A stretch of 64,000 bases of DNA from Clostridiales bacterium (GTDB lineage: Bacteria; Bacillota; Clostridia; Oscillospirales; Oscillospiraceae), in assembly GCA_029008095.1 (NCBI GenBank), contig JAQXJB010000052.1:62001-126000 (forward strand). Direction: 5' to 3'. A model generated the notes under the pieces. The model was not told the DNA's origin and did not search any database. It was given only the letters and a program-made list of their open reading frames with translations. The position numbers and the translations under genes were made by a program. Shown here one piece after another: positions 52,169-62,164 of the stretch (within the stretch, counting starts at the first letter, position 1; every line of letters starts with the position of its first letter).

Positions 52169-52869
52169 CTGATAACACTCCTTATAAGAATAGTGAGCCC
52201 ATACAGCACGGGCTGATGGAGAATATATATAATGAGCGCCTTGCGCCCTATCTGCGGCAGAATAGGCATATTGAATGTATAAAACTTTTCCGGCAGCCTG
52301 CCCTCGCGAATATACTTACCGGCCCATGTTCCGAACAGGAAAACAAATATCCATGGAAAGATTGGAAAGTAATCAGAGCTGTAAAAATCGGGCGTGACCC
52401 AGCCAAACATCCACAGATGCTCAGACTCAATCGGAATAAACTTCACCGCGAGAGCGCTGATCACGAGCAGCATTACGCAGAGCACGGGCATAAGCTTTGC
52501 TGGAATGCTCTCCCACAACTTATGGGTAATGCCGTAGAAAAGCATGCAAAAGCCCAGAAGATGGAGCACGCCAAAGCGGACAGGCATATCCATAAACCAT
52601 GTGACGAGAGTTATTACCATCGCCACGGCTATGACAATTATTCCGCGCTTTATATTGCTGCGGGAAAATCGGGATGATACACCAGAAAGGAATATGAACA
52701 GCCCGGCGAAGATATAGTGCAGGAAATTGAATACAGGATTTGAGAACAGCCACCAGGGCGCGCCGAGAAAGGCGCAGAGGTCATAGAGGAAATGGTGGAT
52801 CACCATGAGCACCACGGCGAGTCCCCGGAGGGCGTCAATACTTTGGATGCGCTGCTTCTTTTCCATCAT
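52165..52869 (-). CDS. Heparan-alpha-glucosaminide acetyltransferase-like membrane protein (DUF1624)
   Basis: 234 residues with about seven membrane segments. It begins QRIQSIDALRGLAVVLMVIHHFLYDL, the HGSNAT catalytic-domain start with the D-x-x-R-G and histidine expected for the family, and ends IYILHQPVLYGLTIL. It is likely to acylate a surface polymer or lipid; the substrate is not known. It overlaps ychF and the flavoprotein gene by four bases on each side. Confidence 0.87.
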   Translation of the reverse strand: MMEKKQRIQSIDALRGLAVVLMVIHHFLYDLCAFLGAPWWLFSNPVFNFLHYIFAGLFIFLSGVSSRFSRSNIKRGIIVIAVAMVITLVTWFMDMPVRFGVLHLLGFCMLFYGITHKLWESIPAKLMPVLCVMLLVISALAVKFIPIESEHLWMFGWVTPDFYSSDYFPIFPWIFVFLFGTWAGKYIREGRLPEKFYTFNMPILPQIGRKALIIYILHQPVLYGLTILIRSVIR

Positions 52870-53960
52870 ACATTGAATCGGAAGAGGGTCACATCGCCGT
52901 CCTGCATGACGTATTCCTTACCCTCGCTGCGGACAAGTCCCTTTTCTCTGGCGGCCGCCATACTGCCGCAGGCCTTGAGATCATCGAAAGCGACGATCTC
53001 CGCGCGGATGAAGCCGCGCTCAAAATCGGTGTGTATCTTACCGGCTGCCTGAGGTGCTTTTGTGCCTTTGGTAATGGTCCAGGCTCTGACCTCGTCGGAG
53101 CCTGCGGTAAGGTAAGAAATGAGACCCAGAAGGCTATAGGAGCACTTGATGAGACGGTCGAGGCCTGACTCGGCAATGCCCAGTTCTTCGAGGAACATCC
53201 CCTTCTCGTCCTCGGGCAGCTCAGCTATCTCCTGCTCCACCTTGGCGCATATGGGCAGCACCAAAGAACCCTCGGCCTTTGCATGCTCCAGAACCGAAAC
53301 ATAATACGGATTATCATCATATCCGCCGGCAAAGGTCTTTTCGTCCATATTGGCAGCGTAAATAACGGGTTTGAGTGTGAGCAGCTCGGACTCGGAGATA
53401 AGCTCCATGTCCTCATCGGAGCACTCATAGCTGCGGGCATTCTTACCAGCGTTAAGGTGGTCAAGAAGCTGCTCCAGCACCTCGGCCTCGTGCAGATATT
53501 TTTTATCGCCCTTGGCGGCCTTTTTAGCCTTATCGATGCGGCGCTCCACCATTTCCATATCGGCCATGATGAGTTCAAGGTCAATGGTCTCGATATCGCG
53601 GAGAGGATCGGTGCTGCCCTCAACGTGGATAATGTTGGAGTCGTCAAAGCATCTTACAACGTGGACGATGGCATCAGTCATTCGGATATTGGAGAGGAAC
53701 TTATTGCCCAGTCCCTCGCCCTTGGAAGCGCCCTTGACCAGACCGGCTATGTCAACAAACTCAATAACGGCTGGGGTATACTTCTTGGGTGAATACATAT
53801 CAGCCAGATAGTCCAGTCTTTCATCTGGCACGGATACCATTCCTACATTAGGCTCTATGGTGCAGAAGGGGTAGTTCGCGGACTCCGCACCCGCATTTGT
53901 TATGGCGTTAAAAAGGGTACTCTTGCCTACGTTTGGCAAGCCTACGATACCTAATTTCAT
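52866..53960 (-). CDS. ychF: Redox-regulated ATPase YchF (Obg family)
   Basis: 364 residues. GLPNVGKSTLFNAIT near residue 7 (P loop), FVDIAGLVKGASKGEGLGN near residue 68, and NMDE in place of the GTPase NKxE motif, which explains the ATP preference of YchF. A coiled coil occupies about residues 140-180, and the C-terminal TGS-like domain runs from about residue 285. It interacts with ribosomes and stress pathways. First gene of a three-gene operon. Confidence 0.96.
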   Translation of the reverse strand: MKLGIVGLPNVGKSTLFNAITNAGAESANYPFCTIEPNVGMVSVPDERLDYLADMYSPKKYTPAVIEFVDIAGLVKGASKGEGLGNKFLSNIRMTDAIVHVVRCFDDSNIIHVEGSTDPLRDIETIDLELIMADMEMVERRIDKAKKAAKGDKKYLHEAEVLEQLLDHLNAGKNARSYECSDEDMELISESELLTLKPVIYAANMDEKTFAGGYDDNPYYVSVLEHAKAEGSLVLPICAKVEQEIAELPEDEKGMFLEELGIAESGLDRLIKCSYSLLGLISYLTAGSDEVRAWTITKGTKAPQAAGKIHTDFERGFIRAEIVAFDDLKACGSMAAAREKGLVRSEGKEYVMQDGDVTLFRFNV

Positions 53961-54267
53961 ATATCTTCAAATCTCCTTTTGTTTCAAGGTATTTTGGTTT
54001 ATATAAATCGCGGCAGCTGTCTTCGCCGCATTCTTCATCCTCGGATTTCCCAATTATTAGGACTACTTTCTTATATCTGTATAATAGTCCAGCTTAAATA
54101 TGGAGTATATCACAAAAACTATGTTTTTTCAATCTTATCCAAGAAATATTGCCGATATATGAAATCAGGGCAGTTTTTTGCACTTTCTAATTCTACAGAC
54201 TACCGTCAAAGCGAAAATGCAAATATTGCATTTTCGCCATTTTAGGGGTTTGCATGCTGTGTAATTA
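53961..54267. other. Divergent spacer upstream of ychF and the ABC exporter
   Basis: No gene seen. It carries a perfect 12-bp hairpin at 54211-54237 and AT-rich DNA. The ychF promoter could not be fixed with confidence. Confidence 0.5.
54211..54237. repeat. Perfect inverted repeat upstream of the ABC exporter
   Basis: GCGAAAATGCAA (54211-54222), three-base loop ATA, TTGCATTTTCGC (54226-54237). It lies 30 bases before the exporter -35. It may be an operator or a terminator for a small transcript. Confidence 0.6.
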
Positions 54268-54296
54268 TTGACAATATGCACAATTTGTGCTAAATT
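54268..54296 (+). promoter_or_regulatory. Exporter promoter with embedded palindrome
   Basis: TTGACA at 54268-54273, 17-base spacer, TAAATT at 54291-54296. Inside the spacer is the exact palindrome GCACAATTTGTGC (54278-54290), which a dimeric repressor could occupy. Confidence 0.6.
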
Positions 54297-54330
54297 AAAT
54301 TTAACAATTTGTGGTTAAGGAGGCTGTACT

Positions 54331-57300
54331 ATGAGAATAAAGCTTGCACTAAAAACGCTGTTTCGTACACCGCTCAAGACACTTTTGACCTTTCTGCTGC
54401 TCTTCGCCTCCTCCTTCATGATGGTATATAACCTTGCCGATTACGCCATGACCGGCAGGGAGTTCGCCCGCTCTATGAAAAATTATCAGGGTTATGTATC
54501 TTTGGACGTGGAACGCGAATTAAAAGCATATCAGCAGGCATATCCGTTTTTTCTTTTATCCGACCCTACAAACGAAGCAAATTACGATAATCGTTATCGT
54601 TACGAAAGATATCATATGCCAAGTCTGTCCAACGAAGATTTGGAAACAATAGCCCAAATGCCGTATGTCAGTTATGCGGCAAAACGTTACATGACTGCCG
54701 GAATATCCTCCGCTTATCAGCGTACAGACGTGCAGCGCGGAGAATACCACTCGGATCGTTTTTTCGGCTATAATGGGCGCTTTGTTATAGAAGCAAATTT
54801 AGAAAGCGTAGAGGAAACATACAGTCACTTCAGAAATGCAGGACAAATCGACGGCAGTACTAAGGGTTACATATTGAATGTAAGTCATGTAAATGTTCTT
54901 GCCGGCAGAGAGGATTGGATATTCCGGCCTGAATACGGCAGTGATCCCGAAAGCGTCCATAAAATTGTTGTTAATGTACCCACGGAGAATTATACTGATA
55001 AACACTCTGTTATTGGATTCTCTCCGGATAATCGAATTCTGACAGTATATAAGAATAATTCTGTACAGCAGGAAATGATAGGTGGGTTGATACCCGGTGA
55101 GCGCTATATTTTCGTTGGGCGTATAGATGGCCGTGGAGAACTCCTCGAAGAACAGGAAACAGAAGAAAGAGAAAGGCTATATGGCGCTACCCTTGACCGA
55201 CAAATAGGCGATGATACGCTTTACGGTTGGTGGCCTTACATTTATTCCATTGAGGGCAAGCCCGAAAATTATCTTGAAACAGACGAGTTTGCTCCTCTTC
55301 GCGAGCTTATAGAAATAACCAACAGTGACCTGCATACCTTCGATGTGGTATATACCGATCATATGGCGGCTATACGCAGAGTAGCCGAAAACAGAATGCT
55401 TCTTACCGGAGGTCGCTTTCTTACAGCCGAAGATGCCGAAAACAAGTCTCCGGTTTGCGTTGTGTCCGATACCATGCTCAATGAGCTTGACCTCGAAATT
55501 GGCGATACCATAAGCCTGCGTCTTGGCGATCGGCTTATGGAACAATACGCACCCCTTGGCGCTGTTGCCTCCACCCGCGGGCGCTATGCTGAGAACTTTA
55601 CCGAGGAACAGGAATTTGAAATAGTCGGCTCATATATTGAGATCAGCATGAATAAAATGCTGGACGTCGACCTCTGCTGGGCATATTCGGATAACACTGT
55701 TTTCGTTCCGCTGTCCTTTCTGCCCGTCAATGAGGAAACGCTGGCAGAACATGAATTCAAGCCCAGTGATATAAGCTTTGTAATAAGCGACGCCAGCAAT
55801 ATTCGCGCCTTTTATGATGAGCAGATTCCCAAGCTTCAGGAAATGGGCTATCAGGTTCATTTCTCCGACAACGGATGGATGAATATTGAGCAGTATCTCA
55901 CTCGTTCAAACGTTCTTACGGTAAGCAAGCTGATAGCCTTTGCCTCGGCTGCGCTGCTTTCCTCTCTGCTTACCGTGTATCTGTTCATAGTACGCAAGAA
56001 GCGTGAATTTGCCATAATGCGCGCCTTGGGAACAGCTCGTCCGAAGGCCCGGCGTTCTCTGCTTATACCCCTGATGCTGTTGGCAGCGACCGCGATAATT
56101 CCCGGCGGTTTGTTTGCGGCGCTTTATGCGCAGAGCCGCGCGGAATATATCCTCGCTGATTACATAGAAATCGGTTTGGCGGTGGATACGTCTTTACAGC
56201 TTTCCGCCATAGTGATCGGTATACTCGCCGAACTGCTGGTTCTCTTTATTGCCGCCTTTGCAGGGCTTGTTCACATAGGCCGGAAGTCGCCTTTGTCTCT
56301 TTTGCAGGCAAACGAAACAAACCTTACGAAAAAGAAGACGGTATCCGTGCTTGCCAAGGAGCCCGAATTTGTGCCGGAATTCAGCCGCATACGGGCTGCT
56401 TCCCTGCCGACAACAGGACAATACAGCGCATTGCGCCATGTTCCCTCTTATGTTGCAAGGCATATTCGCCGCAGCCGCGTGAAAGCGCTGCTTTCCGTTG
56501 CGCTCGCCCTCGTCCTGTGCTTTGCTATGGGGCAGCTCACAGCCATGCGTGATTCCTACTCTGAGCTTTATCAGAATATCGAGGTACACGGCAGAATAGT
56601 AAACGGCATGCCCCTCTCCGATGCTCAGAAAATTGCAAAATCGGGCTATGTCCGCAGCGCCTATTATGAGTATTATTACCACGGCGAGGCTAACCGCATC
56701 GGCCAGGTGGATTGCCTTGCCTACGTCTTCGTTATGAGCAATGACCCGGAGCGCGCGATAAACGCCCAGGTAGAGTACATAGAAGGCTATGACCATGATG
56801 TAATGCGTACCTCTGATGAGCGCGTTTGCATCGTATCGGAAAGCATTCTTGATGACATGGGGCTTTCACTGGGAGATAAGATAGATTTGAATGAACGGGA
56901 TTTCGTTAATACGCTTATATTAAACGGTTTTACCTACGAGGATGCTCTCACTACGTACGTCAACCGCAGCGTAGAGTGCATGGTGGTGGGTAAAATTATC
57001 GGCTCCGGTCAAAGTATGGTATACATTCCTACCGGCGCGAGATTCTATTTCAAGGGACTTATGCCCGCAGTAAATCTCGACCTTGCCGAGTATGTGTTGA
57101 GCGACTACCATCAGGCAGCGGAGTTTATGAAATACGTCCAGGACAAGATCGCTGAAGTAAACTCAACCACAAAACCTATTTTCCTTATGGATACCAGCGA
57201 GGCGGATAATATATACATGATTTACCGCCTTATTGAAACGCTCTACCCGATAGCCCTTGTCGCCGCTGTTCTCATCGGCAGCGTGCTCCCCGGGCTTATT

Positions 57301-57585
57301 ATCCTGCAAAACGCAAAAGAGGCGTCTATACTCCGTGTGCTGGGTACTGCGAAAAAGCGCACAAGGGTAATGCTTCTGCTTGAACAGATTTTCCTCTGTC
57401 TTATGGGTATGCTGCTTGCGCTGCTGGCTCTGTACTTTGCCAATGGCAGAGAACTTTTCGCTGTTGCGCGGGCGCTGGTCATATACTTCGCGCTGCATTT
57501 TGCCTGCTGCATAATTGCCGCTGCTATTGCATCCGTCCAGGTGACGAAGAAAAATGTTTTAGAGCTGCTTCAGACGAAAGAGTGA
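54331..57585 (+). CDS. ABC transporter permease, FtsX/MacB family
   Basis: 1084 residues. N-terminal membrane segment (LKTLLTFLLLFASSFMMVYN), a large extracellular region to about residue 520 containing a MacB-like periplasmic core, three membrane segments (near 530-690) with an FtsX motif (KKREFAIMRALGTARPKARR), a second anchor near 715, another soluble region and a final three-helix FtsX block (EASILRVLGTAKKRTRVMLLLEQI). It is the two-half, ten-segment type of exporter (BceB/antimicrobial-peptide-related). Substrate unknown. AAGGAGG lies nine bases before the ATG. Confidence 0.92.
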   Translation: MRIKLALKTLFRTPLKTLLTFLLLFASSFMMVYNLADYAMTGREFARSMKNYQGYVSLDVERELKAYQQAYPFFLLSDPTNEANYDNRYRYERYHMPSLSNEDLETIAQMPYVSYAAKRYMTAGISSAYQRTDVQRGEYHSDRFFGYNGRFVIEANLESVEETYSHFRNAGQIDGSTKGYILNVSHVNVLAGREDWIFRPEYGSDPESVHKIVVNVPTENYTDKHSVIGFSPDNRILTVYKNNSVQQEMIGGLIPGERYIFVGRIDGRGELLEEQETEERERLYGATLDRQIGDDTLYGWWPYIYSIEGKPENYLETDEFAPLRELIEITNSDLHTFDVVYTDHMAAIRRVAENRMLLTGGRFLTAEDAENKSPVCVVSDTMLNELDLEIGDTISLRLGDRLMEQYAPLGAVASTRGRYAENFTEEQEFEIVGSYIEISMNKMLDVDLCWAYSDNTVFVPLSFLPVNEETLAEHEFKPSDISFVISDASNIRAFYDEQIPKLQEMGYQVHFSDNGWMNIEQYLTRSNVLTVSKLIAFASAALLSSLLTVYLFIVRKKREFAIMRALGTARPKARRSLLIPLMLLAATAIIPGGLFAALYAQSRAEYILADYIEIGLAVDTSLQLSAIVIGILAELLVLFIAAFAGLVHIGRKSPLSLLQANETNLTKKKTVSVLAKEPEFVPEFSRIRAASLPTTGQYSALRHVPSYVARHIRRSRVKALLSVALALVLCFAMGQLTAMRDSYSELYQNIEVHGRIVNGMPLSDAQKIAKSGYVRSAYYEYYYHGEANRIGQVDCLAYVFVMSNDPERAINAQVEYIEGYDHDVMRTSDERVCIVSESILDDMGLSLGDKIDLNERDFVNTLILNGFTYEDALTTYVNRSVECMVVGKIIGSGQSMVYIPTGARFYFKGLMPAVNLDLAEYVLSDYHQAAEFMKYVQDKIAEVNSTTKPIFLMDTSEADNIYMIYRLIETLYPIALVAAVLIGSVLPGLIILQNAKEASILRVLGTAKKRTRVMLLLEQIFLCLMGMLLALLALYFANGRELFAVARALVIYFALHFACCIIAAAIASVQVTKKNVLELLQTKE

Positions 57586-57611
57586 ATTTCAATGGGAAAG
57601 GATGGCTTATT

Positions 57612-58277
57612 ATGGCAAGCTTAACTCTCAGCAACGTATCGTATAAGTACAGAAACGCGGAGAATCCGTCCGTAAAAAACGCTTCCTGCCCCTTTGAACC
57701 CGGCCGGCTTTACGCTATCGTAGGCCCCAGCGGCAGCGGCAAATCCACTCTGCTTTCCATGCTCGCCGGACTTGACCTGCCCACAGAGGGTGATGTGCTG
57801 TTTGACGGCAAAAAGCTCCGCGAGCTTGATTTGGATCGCTACCGCCGGGAAAGTATCGCAATGATTTTTCAGGCGTTCCAGCTTTTCCCGCTGCTTACGG
57901 TCACGGAAAATGTGTGCTATCCTATGGAGCTTTGCGGCGTAAAGCCAAAGGAGGCACGCGAACGCGCTAAGCTGCTGCTCGACAGCGTGGGCATCACCGG
58001 CGACAAGCAAAAGCGGTTTCCGGCAAATCTTTCCGGCGGCGAGCAGCAGCGCGTCGCCATAGCGCGAAGTCTTTCGGCAGGCGCGAAAACGCTCCTTGCC
58101 GATGAGCCGACCGGCAATCTGGACGAGGCAAACACGAAAAATATCATGGAGATACTTAAGGCTCTCGCCCATGATGACGGCTGCTGCGTAATAGTCGTTA
58201 CCCACGACCCCGAAGTAGCTGAGGTCTCCGATGTGGTTTACCGTATGAAGGACGGCGTTCTCTCCCGGGAAAGATAG
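57612..58277 (+). CDS. ABC transporter ATP-binding protein (MacB/LolD-like)
   Basis: 221 residues from the ATG at 57612 (AAGGA ten bases upstream). Walker A GPSGSGKST near residue 35, Q-loop IFQAFQLFP, signature LSGGEQQRVAIARSL near residue 138, Walker B TLLADEPTGNLD and the H-loop VTHDPEV. It drives the FtsX-type permease encoded just upstream; 26 bases separate the genes. The last codons (RMKDGVLSRER) are partly repeated at 59434-59459. Confidence 0.95.
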   Translation: MASLTLSNVSYKYRNAENPSVKNASCPFEPGRLYAIVGPSGSGKSTLLSMLAGLDLPTEGDVLFDGKKLRELDLDRYRRESIAMIFQAFQLFPLLTVTENVCYPMELCGVKPKEARERAKLLLDSVGITGDKQKRFPANLSGGEQQRVAIARSLSAGAKTLLADEPTGNLDEANTKNIMEILKALAHDDGCCVIVVTHDPEVAEVSDVVYRMKDGVLSRER

Positions 58278-58287
58278 GGACAAAAAG

Positions 58288-58325
58288 TGACCCTCAGAGC
58301 ATGTGCTGCTCTGAGGGTCGTTTCC
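58288..58325 (+). terminator. Terminator of the ABC exporter operon
   Basis: Thirteen-base stem GACCCTCAGAGCA / TGCTCTGAGGGTC (58288-58300, 58306-58318), then GTTTCCTT. Confidence 0.85.
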
Positions 58326-58358
58326 TTGATATTGCGTTTTTCATTCCGGATTCACTGG

Positions 58359-59249
58359 CTAATCGCGCTTTCCGGAACCTTTGCAGGTGGGGCACTTGCC
58401 GTAGGAGCATCGTGTGCAATCGTGCTTGATTCCGTCTTTTTTGTAGTAGCCATACCCGTTACAGTCAGGACAGTCACCGCTGCCATGACAGGTAAAGCAG
58501 TCCTTCTTGGCAAATTCCGCCACATTGCTGTCTCTGGAAGCGCTGCTGGAGCCGGAGGAGCCGCTGTGTCCGTTGGGGATGTCCACGCTGGGATAAATGC
58601 CCGGGTCTTCCAGTGTGAAGCCCTCTGTGTAATAAAGCACCACCTGAAACGTTTCGGCTTTCGGGAAGCAGGTAAATATGAGCTGCACATGGTAGGAATA
58701 CTCCTCCCCATCCTTCTGGTACAGCTCAATATCGGGATTGCTTCCGGTATAAACATATTCGTACGCCGTCTCCGGGAAAAGGAAATCATCCTGCCAGGAA
58801 TTGACCAGTTCCAGTTGATACCGGTCCCGATCCAGCAGTTCCAGCAGCTCCGCCTCCAGAGTGTCCCGGATCTCGTAGGGCAGCTTTCCAAACTGGATGT
58901 AGGTAGCGTTGCCTGAGTATCTGGTGGTGCCGCTTCTGCCCATGTAGAGGGACAGGCTGGGCAGAAAGGTGCTGTCCGGGTCCACCGGCTGCTCGCTGGG
59001 TGCCGGAGTGGACTCTGAAGTTGGAGCCGGCGTGGGCGTGTTCTCTGGCTGAGCGGTCTGTGCCGAGGGCTTCACAGTGGATTTCGATATTCCTTCCGGG
59101 GCGGAAGTCTGTTCTTGCCGGACTGTTTCCGTCTGCTTCGGGGTTGGGTTATCGTCCGTAGGCACAACCGACTCTATATGTCCGCAAGCAGTCAGGCTGC
59201 CAACAATGGCAAGCACCAGCAGCATTGTTGTTAAAGCTTTTTTCTTCAT
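58359..59249 (-). CDS. Lipoprotein with DnaJ-like zinc-finger C terminus
   Basis: 296 residues. Signal peptide with lipobox SLTAC (Cys about residue 22), then a Thr/Pro/Ser-rich linker to about residue 90. A globular middle (residues 100-220: NATYIQFGKLPYEIRDTLEAELLELLD) matches no family I recognise. The C-terminal 50 residues hold repeated cysteine pairs, CFTCHGSGDCPDCNGYG and CTRCSYGKCPTCKGSG, like the DnaJ central zinc domain. Such zinc knuckles on an extracellular lipoprotein are uncommon. It has its own promoter and converges on the ABC operon. Confidence 0.85.
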   Translation of the reverse strand: MKKKALTTMLLVLAIVGSLTACGHIESVVPTDDNPTPKQTETVRQEQTSAPEGISKSTVKPSAQTAQPENTPTPAPTSESTPAPSEQPVDPDSTFLPSLSLYMGRSGTTRYSGNATYIQFGKLPYEIRDTLEAELLELLDRDRYQLELVNSWQDDFLFPETAYEYVYTGSNPDIELYQKDGEEYSYHVQLIFTCFPKAETFQVVLYYTEGFTLEDPGIYPSVDIPNGHSGSSGSSSASRDSNVAEFAKKDCFTCHGSGDCPDCNGYGYYKKDGIKHDCTRCSYGKCPTCKGSGKRD

Positions 59250-59291
59250 GCAAATTCTTCACTTTCTTGTAAGGAGTCCCCTTTTGAGAAC

Positions 59292-59320
59292 AGAATACCA
59301 CTTCCTATGAGATAAGTCAA
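59292..59320 (-). promoter_or_regulatory. Promoter of the zinc-finger lipoprotein gene
   Basis: Minus strand TTGACT (59320-59315), 17-base spacer, extended -10 TGGTATTCT ending at 59292. Confidence 0.65.
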
Positions 59321-59415
59321 AACTTACAGGGTACAATATCAAAAGTCAGCGGTATTTAGAACCATCACCCCGTTTTGCTTTGCATAGCGCACGGTATAAG
59401 GCCTTGTCCATGGTG

Positions 59416-59478
59416 ATGGCAGATACCGTCTGTCGCATGAAGGACGGCGTTCTCACCCGCAAAACACAGAAGCAAATT
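59416..59478 (+). pseudogene. 3' fragment of an ABC transporter ATPase gene
   Basis: The frame reads MADTVCRMKDGVLTRK, matching the end of the exporter ATPase (VSDVVYRMKDGVLSRER). At DNA level 59434-59459 matches 58242-58267 at 24 of 26 bases. No upstream part of an ATPase remains, and a terminator follows at 59480. It is either the stump of a second, lost ABC operon or a duplicated 3' end. Confidence 0.65.
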
Positions 59479-59479
59479 G

Positions 59480-59512
59480 CCCTCGGGTCAGCAAATGATC
59501 CGAGGGTTTTTT
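59480..59512 (+). terminator. Terminator after the ATPase fragment
   Basis: CCCTCGG (59480-59486) pairs with CCGAGGG (59500-59506), with an inner TCA/TGA pairing, then TTTTTT. It can also form on the minus strand after ftsH. Confidence 0.8.
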
Positions 59513-59566
59513 GCGTGATGCTGAATTTTTCACATATGCCGAAAAAGCATTGTATTCTATGTTAAT

Positions 59567-61585
59567 TTATTCTTCGGTTTCTTCACTTTCCCTGGTCTCA
59601 TCGCCGGATGCTTCGTCCTGCACAGCAGGCGAGGAGCTGCTGCCGAAGAATTCTTCCATAACGTCGTCAAACCCGTCAGATGACGGAACGGCAGTCTCCG
59701 CCGGTTCGGAGGACTCAACCGCATCAGTTTTTTCCTTCGCCGGCGGAAGCTTCCGGTTATCGCAGAGATACTTGAAGGTCTCGCTGTCCATATTCTCATT
59801 CTCAAGAAGGTAATTCGCGGTCATTTCAAGAATATCCATATTATCCTTGAGTATCTTCTCACAGCGGTCATAGGCCTCATCGATGATCTTCTTTACCTCG
59901 TCATCTATCATGGCGGCTACCTTTTCGCTGTAGCTCTTGGTGTGACCGAAGTCACGGCCAAGGAACACCTCATTGCTGTCGGAGTCATAGACGACGGGGC
60001 CGAGCTTATCGCTCATACCATATTGAGTGACCATAGCACGGGCAATGGAGGTAGCGCGCTGAATATCATTGGAGGCGCCGGTGGAAATATCCTCCAGCAC
60101 CAGCTTTTCGGCGATGCGCCCGCCCAGCAGGGAGACTATGCGTTCTTCCATTTCCAGCTTGGAGTTGAAGCTCTTATCCTCCTGAGGCAGGGATATTGTC
60201 ATACCGCCGGTAAGACCACGGGGCACGATGGATATCTGATGGACAGGGTCACAATGCTCGAGCGCATTCATAACAACGGCGTGACCTGCCTCGTGGAAGG
60301 CAGTAAGTCTGCGTTCCCGGTCGGATACCAGCTTGCTCTTCTTCTCTGGCCCTGCGATGACCTTTATCATGGCGCTTTCGATATCCGACATGGTGATAAA
60401 TCTGCCGTGCCGGCGGGCAGCAAGCAAAGCGGCCTCGTTGAGCAGATTTTCAAGGTCTGCGCCGGTAAATCCGGTGGTCGACTTTGCGATAACACTCAGA
60501 TCCACATCGTCACCGAGCGGCTTACCCTTGGCATGAACCTTGAGTATAGCCTCTCTTCCCTTGATATCGGGATAACCGACGTATATCTGTCTGTCGAAAC
60601 GTCCGGGACGCAGCAGCGCGCGGTCGAGGATGTCCTGGCGGTTGGTGGCAGCCATGACGATAACACCCTCATTGGTGCCGAAACCGTCCATCTCCACCAG
60701 AAGCTGGTTGAGGGTCTGTTCCCTTTCGTCATGTCCGCCGCCGAGTCCGGCTCCACGCTGGCGGCCAACGGCGTCTATCTCATCAATGAAGATGATGCTG
60801 GGCGCGGCCTTCTTGGCCTGCTCGAAAAGGTCACGGACGCGGGACGCGCCAACGCCGACGTAAAGCTCAACGAAGTCAGAGCCGGAAATGGAAAGGAACT
60901 GTACTCCTGCCTCGCCCGCGACAGCCTTTGCCAGCAGCGTCTTACCTGTACCAGGAGGACCCACCAGAAGAACGCCCTTGGGTATACGCGCGCCGATCTC
61001 AACAAAGCGCTTGGGATCCTTAAGGAACTGTACAATTTCTTCCAGCTCTTCCTTTTCCTCGTCAGCACCGGCCACATCCTTGAAGGTGACCTTGTTCTTC
61101 TCCGGAGAGCCGATCCTCGTGCGAGCCTTACCGAATTTCATAACGCCCTTATCGCCGCCGGAGCTCTTATTCATGAGCACAAACCAGACAATAATGAACA
61201 CTATCATAATGACAAGATAGGGCACAAAAGACAGCCACCAAGGCGTCTGCCAGCCCACAAGATAATCATAATCCTTCAGCACACCGGATGCCATCTGGCT
61301 GTCGATGAGCTCATGCATATCCTCATAAAACACAGAGAAGCTATACAGCTCATATGAAACAGTATAGCGGCCATCCAAAGGCTCACGCAGATCCATCATC
61401 AGCACGTCTCCCTCGATAACGAAGGAGCTGACCTTTTCCTGCTCGAAAAGGTGACGCATATCCGAATAGCTGATCGTGTCGCCTTCTTCTTTGGTCATAA
61501 GCATAAATATAACCGCCATGACCACAATGAATATCATAATGTAGAAGCCAATGTCTAACGGTCTGTTCTTTCTCTTCTTATTCAA
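59567..61585 (-). CDS. ftsH: ATP-dependent zinc metalloprotease FtsH
   Basis: 672 residues. Two membrane segments flank an external domain (residues 10-130). AAA+ module: [20 protein letters not shown] near residue 210, [14 protein letters not shown], second region of homology RPGRFDRQ. Protease domain: HEAGH near residue 430 with a later Asp ligand ([16 protein letters not shown]). The C-terminal tail is acidic and probably disordered. It degrades membrane and regulatory proteins. It ends the tilS-hpt-ftsH operon, 11 bases after hpt. Confidence 0.98.
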   Translation of the reverse strand: MNKKRKNRPLDIGFYIMIFIVVMAVIFMLMTKEEGDTISYSDMRHLFEQEKVSSFVIEGDVLMMDLREPLDGRYTVSYELYSFSVFYEDMHELIDSQMASGVLKDYDYLVGWQTPWWLSFVPYLVIMIVFIIVWFVLMNKSSGGDKGVMKFGKARTRIGSPEKNKVTFKDVAGADEEKEELEEIVQFLKDPKRFVEIGARIPKGVLLVGPPGTGKTLLAKAVAGEAGVQFLSISGSDFVELYVGVGASRVRDLFEQAKKAAPSIIFIDEIDAVGRQRGAGLGGGHDEREQTLNQLLVEMDGFGTNEGVIVMAATNRQDILDRALLRPGRFDRQIYVGYPDIKGREAILKVHAKGKPLGDDVDLSVIAKSTTGFTGADLENLLNEAALLAARRHGRFITMSDIESAMIKVIAGPEKKSKLVSDRERRLTAFHEAGHAVVMNALEHCDPVHQISIVPRGLTGGMTISLPQEDKSFNSKLEMEERIVSLLGGRIAEKLVLEDISTGASNDIQRATSIARAMVTQYGMSDKLGPVVYDSDSNEVFLGRDFGHTKSYSEKVAAMIDDEVKKIIDEAYDRCEKILKDNMDILEMTANYLLENENMDSETFKYLCDNRKLPPAKEKTDAVESSEPAETAVPSSDGFDDVMEEFFGSSSSPAVQDEASGDETRESEETEE

Positions 61586-61596
61586 GCTACCACTCC

Positions 61597-62142
61597 TTAC
61601 TCGCTATAGATCTCCGGCTTAAGTACGCCTATGAAGGGCAAGTTTCTATAATGCTCCGCATAGTCCAGACCGTAGCCTACTACAAACTCATCCGGGATAT
61701 CAAAACCGAAATAATCAGCATTTATGTCCGCCTCGCGTCTGGCCGGCTTATCCAAAAGAGTGCAGATGCTTATCGAAGCCGGAGCGCGGTTCATAAGATA
61801 TTTCTTCAAATAGCTGAGCGTACGTCCGCTGTCCAGAATATCCTCTATAATGACCACATGGCGACCCTCGATGTCCTGGCCGAGATCTTTGGTTATATTT
61901 ACGGCGCCGCTGCTTTTGGACTTATTTCCATAAGAGGACACCGCCATAAAATCAATATCGCAATAGATATTTATTTTGCGCATAAGATCCGCCATAAATA
62001 CAAAGGAGCCCTTAAGGATTCCTATAAATACCGGGTTTTTATCCTTGTAATCAGCGGCTATTTTGTCCGCAAGCTCCTGCACCTTGGCTTCGAGCTCCGC
62101 CTCAGATACAAGGACTCTCTCAATGTCGTTCAGCATATTCAT
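61597..62142 (-). CDS. hpt: Hypoxanthine phosphoribosyltransferase
   Basis: 181 residues. PRPP-binding motif [14 protein letters not shown] near residue 97, [13 protein letters not shown] near residue 41 and a C-terminal [20 protein letters not shown], all typical of Hpt. It salvages hypoxanthine and guanine. It lies between tilS and ftsH, the standard Firmicutes order; GGGAGGG precedes the ATG. Confidence 0.97.
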   Translation of the reverse strand: MNMLNDIERVLVSEAELEAKVQELADKIAADYKDKNPVFIGILKGSFVFMADLMRKINIYCDIDFMAVSSYGNKSKSSGAVNITKDLGQDIEGRHVVIIEDILDSGRTLSYLKKYLMNRAPASISICTLLDKPARREADINADYFGFDIPDEFVVGYGLDYAEHYRNLPFIGVLKPEIYSE

Positions 62143-62164
62143 AATCCCTCCCTGCGTTCCGTCA

